NCBI GenBank assembly: GCA_022486625.1
Contig: JAKVKH010000010.1
Coordinates: forward strand, 23,611-87,610
Direction: 5' to 3'
DNA: 64,000 nt
DNA from: Butyrivibrio sp.
GTDB lineage: Bacteria > Bacillota > Clostridia > Lachnospirales > Lachnospiraceae
The position numbers were made by a program, and so were the translations under genes. The notes beneath the pieces are model-generated. The model was not told the origin of the DNA. It saw only the letters and a list, made by a program, of their open reading frames with translations, and did no database searches. Positions 36,331 through 45,560 of the stretch are shown here, one piece after another (the first letter of the stretch is position 1; the number at the start of each line of letters is the position of its first letter).

Positions 36331-36340
36331 CAGACGTCTG
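36331..36340. promoter_or_regulatory. Palindrome CAGACGTCTG, possible operator
   Basis: A perfect 10-bp palindrome directly after the TATAAT at 36325 and before the ribosome site of the DUF5692 gene. Its position fits a repressor site; no regulator is identified. Confidence 0.35.
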
Positions 36341-36361
36341 AAAAAAAGGAGGAAAAAAGAA

Positions 36362-37396
36362 ATGTTGTTTCAGGTTTACGGGGATGACTCGATTTACAAG
36401 TTCATCGGATGGATCCTTGTGTTCGCAGGACTGGTAATTACAAATGAAATTGCCAGAAGAACCAAGGCAGGCGGTATTCTCATGTTCGTTATCATACCGG
36501 CTATACTGACAGTCTACTTTATCGCAATCTATGCATCTGCAGCCGCAGGCGCTTCCTGGGCATTGAACAATCAGACCTACGTTCATATGACCAGCTGGTT
36601 TCATTATGCCAAGCTGTATGCTGCAACAATCGGATGTATCGGTTTCATGATGCTCAAATATCAGTGGGGCATCGGTAAAAAGGAATGGTTCAAGCCGTTT
36701 CCTTTTATCATTGTTGCAATCAATATCATGATTGCCGTATGCAGCGATTTTGAATCTGCAATCAGAGGTTCCATCGCACTTGCAGAGACAGGCTCAAGAT
36801 GGTGGCTTTCATCCGAGCATGTATGGCTTTACGGCGGATGGTGGAATATTCTCAACGGCATTGCCGGTATTCTGAATATTTTCTGTATGACAGGCTGGTG
36901 GGGAATCTATTCATCCAAAAAGAAGGATGATATGCTCTGGCCGGATATGACCTGGATGTTCGTTATTGCTTATGATGTATGGAATTTTGAATATACCTAT
37001 CTGAATCTGCCTACACATGCATGGTACTGCGGACTTGCTCTTTTACTTGCTCCGACTTTTGCTGCTGCATTCTGGAACAAGGGCGGCTGGATCCAGAACC
37101 GTGCCAATACACTGGCAATCTGGTGCATGTTCGCACAGGTATTCCCGTTATTCCAGGATAAGAGTATCTTCTCAGTTCTTCCGGTACTCTACGCAGACGG
37201 TACAATGGATGCTGCAACGCACCCGGCTGCTGCTGATCCGAAGGCAATGGGATTTATCGCTGTTCTCGCCATCATCACAAATGTCATCGTACTTGCGCAC
37301 ATCATCAAACGCTCTGTTGCACAGAAGAAGAATCCTTATAAGAATGAAATTTTTGCAGGAACGCCTGATTTTGAAGAAGCAATGGCAAGACGCTGA
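36362..37396 (+). CDS. DUF5692 family integral membrane protein
   Basis: Membrane protein of 344 residues recognised as DUF5692, of unknown function. Eight to nine hydrophobic helices are visible, with many Trp residues clustered in loops (SRWWLSSEHVWLYGGWWN, WPDMTWMFVIAYDVWNF). AAGGAGG stands nine bases before the ATG at 36362; upstream in-frame codons lack a ribosome site. A single gene with its own promoter, a nearby palindrome and a strong terminator. It might be a transporter or channel, but nothing in the sequence decides this. Confidence 0.85.
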   Translation: MLFQVYGDDSIYKFIGWILVFAGLVITNEIARRTKAGGILMFVIIPAILTVYFIAIYASAAAGASWALNNQTYVHMTSWFHYAKLYAATIGCIGFMMLKYQWGIGKKEWFKPFPFIIVAINIMIAVCSDFESAIRGSIALAETGSRWWLSSEHVWLYGGWWNILNGIAGILNIFCMTGWWGIYSSKKKDDMLWPDMTWMFVIAYDVWNFEYTYLNLPTHAWYCGLALLLAPTFAAAFWNKGGWIQNRANTLAIWCMFAQVFPLFQDKSIFSVLPVLYADGTMDAATHPAAADPKAMGFIAVLAIITNVIVLAHIIKRSVAQKKNPYKNEIFAGTPDFEEAMARR

Positions 37397-37416
37397 TACT
37401 TCAGGTTCCGCAGATC

Positions 37417-37450
37417 AAAAAAAGCCGGCAGATCATCTGCCGGCTTTTTT
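37417..37450. terminator. Bidirectional terminator between DUF5692 and aquaporin genes
   Basis: AGCCGGCAGAT pairs with ATCTGCCGGCT around a single C, flanked by seven A on the left and six T on the right, so it can end both convergent transcripts. Confidence 0.92.
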
Positions 37451-37460
37451 ACATATGTGT

Positions 37461-38153
37461 TCAGTCTTTCTTTTCTTCTTTTACCAATGCTTTGTAAACA
37501 ACTGCTGCAAGTGCGCCTCCTGCAAGCGGAGCAACGATGAACACCCATACCTGTGCCAGTGCCTGTCCGCCCATCAGAAGTGCAGGGCCAAAGCTTCTGG
37601 CCGGATTGACACTCGTTCCTGTCAGCGGAATTCCCAGAATATGAACAAAAGCAAGTACAAGCCCGATCACAATTCCTGCAACCGCCTGATTCTTTACCTT
37701 TGCCGTTACACCAAGAACTGCAAATACAAATACGAATGTCAGAATAATTTCTACCAGAACCGCACCACCCATATTAATTCCGACATAGGATGCACTTCCG
37801 AATCCGTTCTGCCCGAGTCCTGTATCTGCATAATTTTTGCCGCAGCAGCTGATGATCAGCGCCAGAAGTCCGGCTCCCGTGATTCCTCCAAGAAACTGTG
37901 CAATCACATAACCCCCGAAGTCTTTTCCGCTCATACCGCCATTCAGAAACACGCCAAGTGAAACTGCCGGATTGATATGGCACCCGGAAACATCTCCGAT
38001 TACATATGCCATTGCCACAATGGAAAGGCCAAACGCCATGGCAATTCCGAGGATCCCCAGTTTTCCGTCAATCCCTCCGGAAATTGCTGCTGATCCGCAG
38101 CCAAACAATGTCAGTACCAGTGTCCCGATAAATTCCGCAACATACTTTTTCAT
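37461..38153 (-). CDS. aqpZ: Aquaporin (water channel, AqpZ type)
   Basis: MIP-family channel of 230 residues with six membrane helices and two half-helices carrying HINPAVSLG and SVNPARSFGPAL. The selectivity filter can be read by analogy with E. coli AqpZ: Phe in MAFGLS, His in FVHILGIP, Thr in GTSVNPAR and the Arg after the second NPA, the narrow set of a water channel rather than a glycerol facilitator. AAGGAG lies nine bases before the ATG. It is a single gene and no glycerol genes are near, in keeping with water transport. Confidence 0.92.
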   Translation of the reverse strand: MKKYVAEFIGTLVLTLFGCGSAAISGGIDGKLGILGIAMAFGLSIVAMAYVIGDVSGCHINPAVSLGVFLNGGMSGKDFGGYVIAQFLGGITGAGLLALIISCCGKNYADTGLGQNGFGSASYVGINMGGAVLVEIILTFVFVFAVLGVTAKVKNQAVAGIVIGLVLAFVHILGIPLTGTSVNPARSFGPALLMGGQALAQVWVFIVAPLAGGALAAVVYKALVKEEKKD

Positions 38154-38248
38154 TTCAGATTACTCCTTCCATATATCAGGTGATTTCTGTAAATGTATTA
38201 AGTTACGGTAATATTATACACTTCTGAGACTTTTCCGATACAACATTT

Positions 38249-39070
38249 TTAAATCAGCCCGAAATGTTCAAAGGCTCTTGCGATCCCGTCCTCATCAATT
38301 CTGGACGTCACATAATCTGCAACCTTTTTGACCGTGTCCTGCGCATTTCCCATGGCAACTCCGATCTGCGCATATTGAAGCATTTCAATATCGTTCGGGC
38401 CATCCCCGAATGCAATGCTGCGTTCCTTCTCAATATCAGCCGCTTCCAGATAATGCTGCATTCCTGTTGCCTTCGTAATCCCTGCAATTCCGATCTCGCC
38501 GCAATACGGATCCGGCTTTTCAAAACTGGAGCCTATGACGTCAAAATATGGCGCCAGTCTGTCCTGCATCTCCTGTACGGTAAATGGCGAATCATAATAA
38601 ATTGCCTTTTCGATATATGGGCTGTTCCATGTATCCGGTACAATCTGTATTCTCCCGATCAGTCTCTGTATCCGGTCTTCTGACAGATGATATCCGCGGT
38701 ATCTCTGCAGCAGCAGATCTGCAGAACGCTGATTCATCCTCATCCCGTCAGATGCCTGCATACTGTATGTTACCTGATGCACATCCATGAATTCTGCCAG
38801 CTCCCTGCGCTTTTCTTCGGTAACATATGCATGGTAGACCTCTCTTCCTTCCAGATCCACAAATGCGCCTGCCGCTCCGACAACTCCGTCAAAACCTCTT
38901 GAAAGAAGTGCCGGATCCACCTGAAAACGGCTCCTGCCTGAGCAGATCACCAGATGATGTCCTGCCTTCCGTGCTTTCTTCAGTGCCTCTATCGTTGACG
39001 CCGGTATCTTCCCGTCAAATCCTACCAGTGTCCCGTCTATATCAAGAAAAATTACCCGTTCTCTGTTCAC
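38249..39070 (-). CDS. HAD superfamily phosphatase, Cof type
   Basis: Cytoplasmic phosphatase of 273 residues of the Cof/YbjI group, which dephosphorylates sugar phosphates, FMN or similar small substrates. Motif I is FLDIDGTLV, motif II ICSGR, motif III the Lys of GITKATGM, and motif IV FGDGPNDIEML. A large C2-type cap occupies about residues 85-185. Translation most likely begins at GTG (39070), with AGGAG nine bases upstream. Substrate is not predictable. It stands alone between the aquaporin gene and a divergent EAL gene. Confidence 0.9.
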   Translation of the reverse strand: MNRERVIFLDIDGTLVGFDGKIPASTIEALKKARKAGHHLVICSGRSRFQVDPALLSRGFDGVVGAAGAFVDLEGREVYHAYVTEEKRRELAEFMDVHQVTYSMQASDGMRMNQRSADLLLQRYRGYHLSEDRIQRLIGRIQIVPDTWNSPYIEKAIYYDSPFTVQEMQDRLAPYFDVIGSSFEKPDPYCGEIGIAGITKATGMQHYLEAADIEKERSIAFGDGPNDIEMLQYAQIGVAMGNAQDTVKKVADYVTSRIDEDGIARAFEHFGLI

Positions 39071-39229
39071 TTTACCTCTCTCCTGTTGCTCCTATTCTAT
39101 CAGACCCTGATGCCGGATGTCCACTGACGTTTTGCTTTGCAATATACATATAAATGCGATATTCTGTATATATATGAATATATATCACCATCAGTATACA
39201 TTATCCTTTTCTTCCGAAGGAGGATGTTC

Positions 39230-41701
39230 ATGCGCAAAGTCAGAAGTATCTGTCGAATGCTTTTCTGGATCTCAGTCGCTTCTATTGTCGGCTATCTTCT
39301 TGCCACCGAAATCACAGCTGTCAGTTGCTGCTATATTCCGCACTCTTCTGCCATGCCTTTTTCCAGCGGGTGGACAGATTCTGATACAGGTACCCTCATA
39401 ACAGACAGTTATGTTCCGGTTCGTCATAATGAAACCCTTCACCTGGAATGTCAGCTTCCTTCACATATGTTTGACGGCATGACGCTTTATGTCTGGATTC
39501 AGCATTTTCACGTGACTGCTGCCGTTAATGGGCAAAGACTGACTGAGAATAATATGAACTACCCCTTTCTGTTTGGTTATCACCAGATTTCCCAGACCTG
39601 GATGCCGGTCATGCTGCACAGCTCTGACAGCGGAAAAACACTGTCTCTGACGATAAAAAACAACGGTTTTAATGGTCTGTTCGATGTTCGTGATATTCGC
39701 CTCGGCAGTCCCGATTCCGGTTTTAACATGCTTCTGCGTGATAATGCCAGTGTCATTATTGAAAGCATAATTATCCTGCTCATCGGAATTCTGCTGCTCA
39801 TCTATTATTTTGTACTGCGTCATCACCACTACGATGCATACCGGCTTGCCATTCTGTTTCTGAGTTCATCAGCACTTTCCAGCTGTGTCTGGATTATCAG
39901 TTCATCTCCGCTTCCACAGCTTGTCATCAGGAATTCTGCTGCAGTCAGTGCCATCTGCTTTTATTCCTATATGCTGCTTCCTGTCTTTTTAATTCTTTTT
40001 TTCAGAGAAATGCTTCCTGAAAGAAAACAGGCATTTCTGGTTTTCCTTCTGGCCTATATGATTCTGATTACCGGCGGTACCATTGCTGTCAGTACAGGAC
40101 TTGCATCCGTATACCTGGTTTACCCGCTTAACCATCTGTTTTCCCTCATCCTGATCATCGCTGTTATCAGCTTTGCTGTCAGTAATTACAGGCATTCGCA
40201 CAACAAAGATATGCTATATCTGATCGCAGCCTATCTTTTTATTGTTTCCGGGACATTAGGCGATATGCTTATTTACTACCTGCACCCCCAGCCTGATATG
40301 ACGTGGCCTTACCGGGCCGGCCTTCTCCTTTTTATTCTGGTTCTCTGCTTCACAACAATAACGGCAAGTCTGCAGCAGTTTTCAGATCTCCGGGCAGCAC
40401 AGCATTATAAAGAGCTGGCTTATATCGACAAAGTTACCGGCGGCAACACCAGACAACGCTTCGATGAAATCATACAGACACTTCCGTATGAAGATGATTA
40501 CTGGTTTATTCATATGAATATTCTCTATTTCAGAATTATCAATGAAGCTTTCGGACGGGAAAAATGTGATGAACTGCTCTCCGGTATCTATTCCGCATGT
40601 GCATCCTTACTTTATGCACCTGAAACCATCTGTAATCTTGGAGATTCCTGCCTGGCTCTTTATATCAGAGAAGACAGTATAGATGCCCTCCGTACACGCC
40701 TGACAGCCATTAACAGCAATATCCAGCACGAAGTTCATCGTCTCCTGAACAGTCTGAATGTTCAGATGGAGTACTGTGTGTACAAAGTAGACTGCAACAA
40801 TACAGACCTGAACCATATACAGGATCACGCGCTGATGGCCAAACGGAACCCAGACGCTGAATACTGGTCAGATCTGAATGCCTACGTATATAGTGAAGAA
40901 TGCCGCAAAAAGCTGCTGGAAGATAAACAGCTTGAGAATCTTCTGGACAAAGCTCTGGACAATCGCGAGATCCAGCCGTTTCTCCAGCCCAAAGTTTCTC
41001 CTCATACAGGAGAAATAAAAGGTGCCGAGGCACTGGCAAGGTGGATCAGCCCTGAATACGGATTGATCTATCCTTCCGTATTTATCCCGCTGTTTGAGCG
41101 CAACGGCAGTATTTCGCGAATTGATCTGTCCATCTTTGAACAGGTATGCAACATAATAAACAGATGGCTTGCGCAGGGACTTACACCTCCTGTCATTTCT
41201 GTAAACATCTCAAAGGCAGCATTACAGGATACCGGCTTCTTTGACCGATATATCAATATCCTCAGAGATAAAAAAGTTCCTGCAAAGTATCTCGAATTCG
41301 AACTGACCGAAAGTATTGCCTATAATAACATGAAGCTGATCAGTGAAATTCTTGAAAAGATCCATGCCATCGGATCCCGCTGCTCTATGGATGATTTTGG
41401 AAAATCCTATTCAAATCTGAATGCACTCGGAAGTCTGCCATTTGATACCGTCAAAATGGACATGTGCTTTTTTGACAGTGGTTTTCCGGAGGATCATAAG
41501 CAGTATCTGCTCGTCACCGATTCCATGAAGCTGTTAAAAGACCTGCATATGGAAATTGTGACAGAGGGGATTGAAACTGCGCCTCAGGTAGACGCACTGG
41601 CTGGCATGGGTGTCGATCTGATTCAGGGCTATTACTATGCAAAGCCGCTCTCTCCTGATGACTTCGATGCCTTCTGGGCGCAGCATCGTGCTTTATCATG
41701 A
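39230..41701 (+). CDS. Membrane EAL phosphodiesterase with 7TM sensor and degenerate GGDEF
   Basis: Protein of 823 residues. A first helix (about 8-28), an extracellular beta-rich domain (about 40-185) like those of 7TMR-DISM receptors, seven membrane helices (about 190-395), a degenerate GGDEF domain (about 410-550, LGDSCL at the active loop) and a C-terminal EAL domain. The EAL set is complete: EALARWIS, SVNISK, FELTES, MDDFGKSYSNL, VKMDM, TEGIET and QGYYYAKP, so it should degrade c-di-GMP. AAGGAGG stands six bases before the ATG at 39230; 93 bases of open frame upstream have no ribosome site. Only three bases separate it from the convergent DUF4173 gene. Confidence 0.93.
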   Translation: MRKVRSICRMLFWISVASIVGYLLATEITAVSCCYIPHSSAMPFSSGWTDSDTGTLITDSYVPVRHNETLHLECQLPSHMFDGMTLYVWIQHFHVTAAVNGQRLTENNMNYPFLFGYHQISQTWMPVMLHSSDSGKTLSLTIKNNGFNGLFDVRDIRLGSPDSGFNMLLRDNASVIIESIIILLIGILLLIYYFVLRHHHYDAYRLAILFLSSSALSSCVWIISSSPLPQLVIRNSAAVSAICFYSYMLLPVFLILFFREMLPERKQAFLVFLLAYMILITGGTIAVSTGLASVYLVYPLNHLFSLILIIAVISFAVSNYRHSHNKDMLYLIAAYLFIVSGTLGDMLIYYLHPQPDMTWPYRAGLLLFILVLCFTTITASLQQFSDLRAAQHYKELAYIDKVTGGNTRQRFDEIIQTLPYEDDYWFIHMNILYFRIINEAFGREKCDELLSGIYSACASLLYAPETICNLGDSCLALYIREDSIDALRTRLTAINSNIQHEVHRLLNSLNVQMEYCVYKVDCNNTDLNHIQDHALMAKRNPDAEYWSDLNAYVYSEECRKKLLEDKQLENLLDKALDNREIQPFLQPKVSPHTGEIKGAEALARWISPEYGLIYPSVFIPLFERNGSISRIDLSIFEQVCNIINRWLAQGLTPPVISVNISKAALQDTGFFDRYINILRDKKVPAKYLEFELTESIAYNNMKLISEILEKIHAIGSRCSMDDFGKSYSNLNALGSLPFDTVKMDMCFFDSGFPEDHKQYLLVTDSMKLLKDLHMEIVTEGIETAPQVDALAGMGVDLIQGYYYAKPLSPDDFDAFWAQHRALS

Positions 41702-41704
41702 CAT

Positions 41705-43273
41705 TTACTTATTCCGGAGAAGCTGCTGTGCCTTCAGTTCTGACAAATTCAGGCACCGCACGGAGTCAAACGTATACTTTTCCGGATTCACTGAATGTTG
41801 CTCCTTATAATACTGCGCAATCTGAGGGTTCTTCATGATCGCCGGCACAGCATCCTGTGACAGTTCATTGAAATCTGACAGGCTTGCCTGCAGCGATCCA
41901 TCCTGTTCAATCATCTCTGCGGTAATCGTTCCCTGATGTTCCCTCAGGATTCCCGCAAGATTATATTCTGCAATCCAGTAGTCCGGATGTCCGAGCGCCA
42001 GCAGCAGATACATGACTGTGATCATCCCGACACAGTATCTGAATACCGGAAGTTCCGGCATATAAATGTGGAATGTCAGAAGCGTCAGACACAGGTACAC
42101 CACAAGAATCGTCCATATGACAAGTACCCGGTAAAATGTCAGCCGGTATGCTGCCACATACATGAAAATACGTACAATTGCTGAAGTTGCCATAATATAA
42201 GTGCATCCGCACATCACCGTCAGAATTCCATCAAGTATACGATTTTTAGTAAAAAAATTATCTGTAGCTGTCAACAGGATCAGATTGATTAAGCACACTG
42301 CCAGCAGCTGTCCGAACCCTTCGTGCACATACTCTGAATAACTGTACCCTTGCGGCAGTGCCATTTGTCCTGCCAACAGACTGATCATCTGAACCACGCT
42401 GAACACCAGATAAACCGCCGTCAGCATTCCGGAAAAAATCATGGCAATCAGCGCCGGTGCCTTCTCCAGCTTTTCTGTTTTTATTTCTGACGTATGTCCC
42501 TGCAGAAAACAGATCATGCAATACCCCGCCAGATAAATCACAAAGGCCATAAACAGAATGTTGAATACTGTACCGAAATGCGCAGGAAACACAATTCCGG
42601 AAATCATTCCGTTCAGAAGATTTCCAAAAATCGGATCTGCACTTGAAAGGAGTGTCAGAATCAGTGCCAGAAGCGGAATGGAAATCAGAATCCCGATCAT
42701 AACATCGCGTGCTGTATTCCCGTTTTCTCCCGTACGTGTTTTTCCATCCACAACAAAATGAAACGGATCTGAAAAAGGTCTGCCAAGAAGACCGATCGGT
42801 CTGAACCAGATCTGAAACATCTGTCCGATATATGAAGTCAGTGAAATTCCGTCCTTCCACGCTTCAGAAAAGTTTCTGACCACCAGAACCGTAAACAGCA
42901 GAAACGCAGCCATGACATTGCATGTCTGAACAGTTTCATTGGCTGTTGTACACTGTGATATGCCGATCAGAAGAAGACTCACCCTGTAAAACCATTCGTC
43001 CTTTCTGTTCTCCTTCTGCATTTTCTTCATTACATCTGCAAAAAGCCACAATGTTGCAATGATCATCACCGGCCAGGTAATTCCGGAAGGATTCCTGTAC
43101 AGACAGAAGGTATACACTGCTGCATACAGAATCATCCTGATTCCATAATACCGGAAAAAAGCTGCGCCGTTTTCCTTTTCTTTCCGGTCTGTATCTTCTG
43201 TTTTTGGGGTATAAAAATCCTGAGCTGCCAGATTCCGGCATCCCTCACTCTGATTCTGTATGAAGTTATCCAT
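41705..43273 (-). CDS. DUF4153/DUF4173-like membrane protein
   Basis: Integral membrane protein of 522 residues. After a polar N-terminus of about 35 residues there are about twelve hydrophobic helices, and a soluble C-terminal tail of about 90 residues containing YWIAEYNLAG and LSQDAVPAIM. This pattern fits the DUF4173 (DUF4153) family of unknown function. The ATG is five bases after the stop of the XRE gene, with GGAGGG about eleven bases upstream, so it is translated from the same message. It may be a target or partner of that regulator. Confidence 0.82.
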   Translation of the reverse strand: MDNFIQNQSEGCRNLAAQDFYTPKTEDTDRKEKENGAAFFRYYGIRMILYAAVYTFCLYRNPSGITWPVMIIATLWLFADVMKKMQKENRKDEWFYRVSLLLIGISQCTTANETVQTCNVMAAFLLFTVLVVRNFSEAWKDGISLTSYIGQMFQIWFRPIGLLGRPFSDPFHFVVDGKTRTGENGNTARDVMIGILISIPLLALILTLLSSADPIFGNLLNGMISGIVFPAHFGTVFNILFMAFVIYLAGYCMICFLQGHTSEIKTEKLEKAPALIAMIFSGMLTAVYLVFSVVQMISLLAGQMALPQGYSYSEYVHEGFGQLLAVCLINLILLTATDNFFTKNRILDGILTVMCGCTYIMATSAIVRIFMYVAAYRLTFYRVLVIWTILVVYLCLTLLTFHIYMPELPVFRYCVGMITVMYLLLALGHPDYWIAEYNLAGILREHQGTITAEMIEQDGSLQASLSDFNELSQDAVPAIMKNPQIAQYYKEQHSVNPEKYTFDSVRCLNLSELKAQQLLRNK

Positions 43274-43278
43274 GCTGT

Positions 43279-43512
43279 TTAAACCCTCCCGCTCTGATTT
43301 ACTGTTTCATCAGGCACATACTCCAGAATATCGCCCGGCTGACAATCCAGTGCCTTACAGATTGCCTCCAGTGTGGAAAGACGGACCGCCTTTGCTTTCC
43401 CGTTCTTGAGAATTGACAGATTCGCGAGTGTCAGATCAACTTCTCCTGCAAGTTCTGTCAGACTCTTTTTTCTTCTGGCCATCATCACGTCCAGATTGAT
43501 TACGATCGCCAT
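43279..43512 (-). CDS. XRE-type helix-turn-helix regulator
   Basis: DNA-binding protein of 77 residues, almost entirely a Cro/C1-type HTH (about residues 5-65) of the small YozG/HTH_26 kind. Visible elements are MMARRKKSLTELAGEVDLT for the first helices, ANLSILKNGKAKAVRLSTLE for the recognition region, and ICKALDCQPGDILEYV at the end. AAGGAGG precedes the ATG. It starts 11 bases after DUF2975, a very common pairing in Firmicutes. It probably binds the 21-bp palindrome upstream of the operon (inference). Confidence 0.93.
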   Translation of the reverse strand: MAIVINLDVMMARRKKSLTELAGEVDLTLANLSILKNGKAKAVRLSTLEAICKALDCQPGDILEYVPDETVNQSGRV

Positions 43513-43523
43513 GATGTGCCTCC

Positions 43524-43973
43524 TTATATGGTCAGATCATTTTCCAGTTTGTAATGTACCGCCCGGTCAAATACCTGCGCCAGAACTTTACTGAAAAGCC
43601 CTGCAATCAGGAATACCAGCACCACGACCAGTACCGCCGGTGTCAGATACAGGAACAGCCTGCAGGCAGTAACCGCAGAAATAATGAAACTGTAAGTTCC
43701 CATACGCTTTAAACTGACTACATTGGCCTCCACAAAACAGTCATCCTGCAATACGGTCCGGAACATTCTGCGCAGCTCATAAATAATCAGTGCCGCAAAC
43801 ACTCCCGTAACATAAAACATCAGCAGCAGAGGCCAGTAATTATCCGCAAAATAAGAATTGTATCTGCCATAGATTTTCATGATCACCGGCAGCGCCAGAA
43901 GTGCTGCAACGCATCCCCAGAACATGACATCAACAAAGATCTTTGTAAAAACAGTAAGTCTGTCCTTTCTCAT
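43524..43973 (-). CDS. DUF2975 family membrane protein
   Basis: Membrane protein of 149 residues with four helices (about 10-32, 45-68, 90-112, 115-140). DUF2975 proteins are typically encoded just before a small XRE regulator, as here, and may act as its sensor or anti-regulator; their function is not established. GGAGG lies eight bases before the ATG at 43973; an ATG five codons upstream overlaps it. First gene of a three-gene operon. Confidence 0.88.
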   Translation of the reverse strand: MRKDRLTVFTKIFVDVMFWGCVAALLALPVIMKIYGRYNSYFADNYWPLLLMFYVTGVFAALIIYELRRMFRTVLQDDCFVEANVVSLKRMGTYSFIISAVTACRLFLYLTPAVLVVVLVFLIAGLFSKVLAQVFDRAVHYKLENDLTI

Positions 43974-44011
43974 TGATAATTCCTCCATCTGTCTCTTTCT
44001 CTGTTACCTGT

Positions 44012-44040
44012 ATGCTAACACCGGAAAAAAATAATGTCAA
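44012..44040 (-). promoter_or_regulatory. Sigma-A promoter of the DUF2975-XRE-DUF4173 operon
   Basis: On the minus strand TTGACA (44040-44035), a 17-base spacer and TAGCAT (44017-44012). The -35 box is part of the 21-bp palindrome. Confidence 0.8.
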
Positions 44041-44079
44041 TAAATTTTTATCGTTTATCGATAAAAATTTATTGACATT
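44033..44079. promoter_or_regulatory. Perfect 21-bp inverted repeat, probable XRE operator
   Basis: Two 21-base arms (44033-44053 and 44059-44079) are perfect complements around TTTAT. The inner ends give TATCG/CGATA and the outer ends carry TTGACA facing outward on both strands. A protein bound here would cover both -35 boxes. The neighbouring XRE gene is the natural candidate. Confidence 0.8.
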
Positions 44080-44100
44080 GGTCATTGCCCTTTGTGTTAT
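44072..44100 (+). promoter_or_regulatory. Divergent sigma-A-like promoter
   Basis: TTGACA (44072-44077), 17-base spacer, TGTTAT (44095-44100), reading toward the HD-GYP gene about 220 bases away. It mirrors the promoter on the other strand. Confidence 0.5.
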
Positions 44101-44105
44101 GTAAA

Positions 44106-44240
44106 CTATTTAGTATGTAACCCATTTGTCAGCTTTTCTTCAAAATACGGTGTCCACCATTCCGGATATCCGGCTCTTATCGAATGAATCTCATCATACA
44201 TGTATAGCCGTCTCTGTTCCTCCGATTCCCCTTTTCAAAG
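44106..44240 (-). pseudogene. Possible C-terminal gene remnant
   Basis: On the minus strand an open frame without a good start ends in TAG at 44106. Its end translates as YMYDEIHSIRAGYPEWWTPY then FEEKLTNGLHTK, preceded by RFEKGESEEQRRL. The mix of acidic, aromatic and charged residues looks like real protein rather than chance, but no family is recognised, no ribosome site fits the internal ATG, and the operon promoter runs through the region after its stop. I take it as the tail of a gene lost by deletion. Confidence 0.35.
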
Positions 44241-44266
44241 CGCTTCGCGGGTTCTGTAATTAATGA

Positions 44267-44272
44267 TATAAT
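44267..44272 (+). promoter_or_regulatory. Extended -10 box of the HD-GYP gene
   Basis: TGATATAAT with TATAAT at 44267-44272, about 50 bases before the HD-GYP start; the -35 region is weak (TTCGCG). Confidence 0.5.
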
Positions 44273-44321
44273 TGCCTCATATTGATGTTTTTCACAAATG
44301 TATCATTTCAAGGAGTCCTGT

Positions 44322-45536
44322 ATGAAGTTGTGTATGAATGATGTTCTGTATGCCATTTCTGATGCACTCGACTGTGTAGAGCATGAATATCTGGGTGCAA
44401 CTACCTATCACGCAAGACGCGTCGCCTTTCTGTCTGCCATTACCGGTAAAGCACTGGGACTGGATGACCGGTCACTTCTGAATCTCACTGCCTGTGCAGT
44501 TCTTCACGATAATGCCCTGACCGAATATGGGCTTTCCGAACTCCGTCACGGAGTTGACCTGGATAAATCCCCAAAGCTGTTTCAGTTGCGCGACCACTGT
44601 GAAATCGGTGAACGTAATGTACAGGCCATGCCTTTTTATCAGAGCTGTCCCGACGTCATTCTCTACCATCACGAACAGGCTGACGGAAATGGTCCTTTTC
44701 ATAAGAAAACTGCAGATACCCCGCTTCTGGCACGCCTGATTCACCTTGGTGATGCCATTGATATCAATATCAGCATGCACGACTTTTCCGAAGATAAATA
44801 CCGGAAGGTAACTGACTTTGTTTCTTCCGGACGAGGCTCTTTTTTTGATGAAGAAATTACGGATGCATTCCTGTCCTGCTTTACTTCTGAAGCAATGCAG
44901 TCCATCAGCGGTGATGAGGTCAGACGCACGCTCCATGACATGCTTCCTGTTATCGTCAATGATTATCCGCCACAGCAGATGACCAGAATCTCTGCCATGT
45001 TTGCACATATCATTGATTTCAAATCGGAATTCACAAGCCATCACTCCACCGGAATTGCCTTAAAAGCCGCTGAACTCGGCCGCTATTACGGTTATAACGA
45101 AGAAATGCAATCCCAGATGTACTTCACCGGAGCAGTCCATGATATCGGAAAGCTCTCCATTCCTGCTGCGATTCTTGAAAAGCCTGAAAAACTGACACAT
45201 GAAGAATTCACCATCATTCAGCAGCACGCACTGATCACCTATGAAATTCTGCGGCAGGTCACCGGTCTTGAGGAAATTACCGACTGGGCATCCTTCCATC
45301 ATGAAAAACTGGACGGAACAGGCTATCCTTTTCATAAAACCGCAGCAGAACTTAACCATATGGAGCGTCTCTTTGCCTGCCTTGATATCTATCAGGCGTT
45401 GACAGAAAACCGCCCATACAAAAAGGCCTTCAGTCATGCTGAGGCCCTTCGTATCCTGTATGAAAATGCTGCCGATGGAAAACTGGATGCAAATATCGTC
45501 ACAGATATCGACATCTGTTTCCGTCATGAAGCATAA
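44322..45536 (+). CDS. Tandem HD / HD-GYP protein
   Basis: Cytoplasmic protein of 404 residues with two HD domains. The first (about 10-190) has VLHDNAL and HHEQADGNGPF, a close variant of the GYP box. The second (about 225-395) is canonical HD-GYP: VHDIGKLSIP, then HHEKLDGTGYPF, then CLDIYQALTENRPYK. HD-GYP enzymes hydrolyse c-di-GMP to GMP. The tandem form without sensor or receiver domain is found in clostridia. AAGGAG lies six bases before the ATG at 44322. It converges on the polyamine operon with 24 bases between stops. Confidence 0.92.
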   Translation: MKLCMNDVLYAISDALDCVEHEYLGATTYHARRVAFLSAITGKALGLDDRSLLNLTACAVLHDNALTEYGLSELRHGVDLDKSPKLFQLRDHCEIGERNVQAMPFYQSCPDVILYHHEQADGNGPFHKKTADTPLLARLIHLGDAIDINISMHDFSEDKYRKVTDFVSSGRGSFFDEEITDAFLSCFTSEAMQSISGDEVRRTLHDMLPVIVNDYPPQQMTRISAMFAHIIDFKSEFTSHHSTGIALKAAELGRYYGYNEEMQSQMYFTGAVHDIGKLSIPAAILEKPEKLTHEEFTIIQQHALITYEILRQVTGLEEITDWASFHHEKLDGTGYPFHKTAAELNHMERLFACLDIYQALTENRPYKKAFSHAEALRILYENAADGKLDANIVTDIDICFRHEA

Positions 45537-45560
45537 TCCGGCAGAATCGTTATTGCCGCA

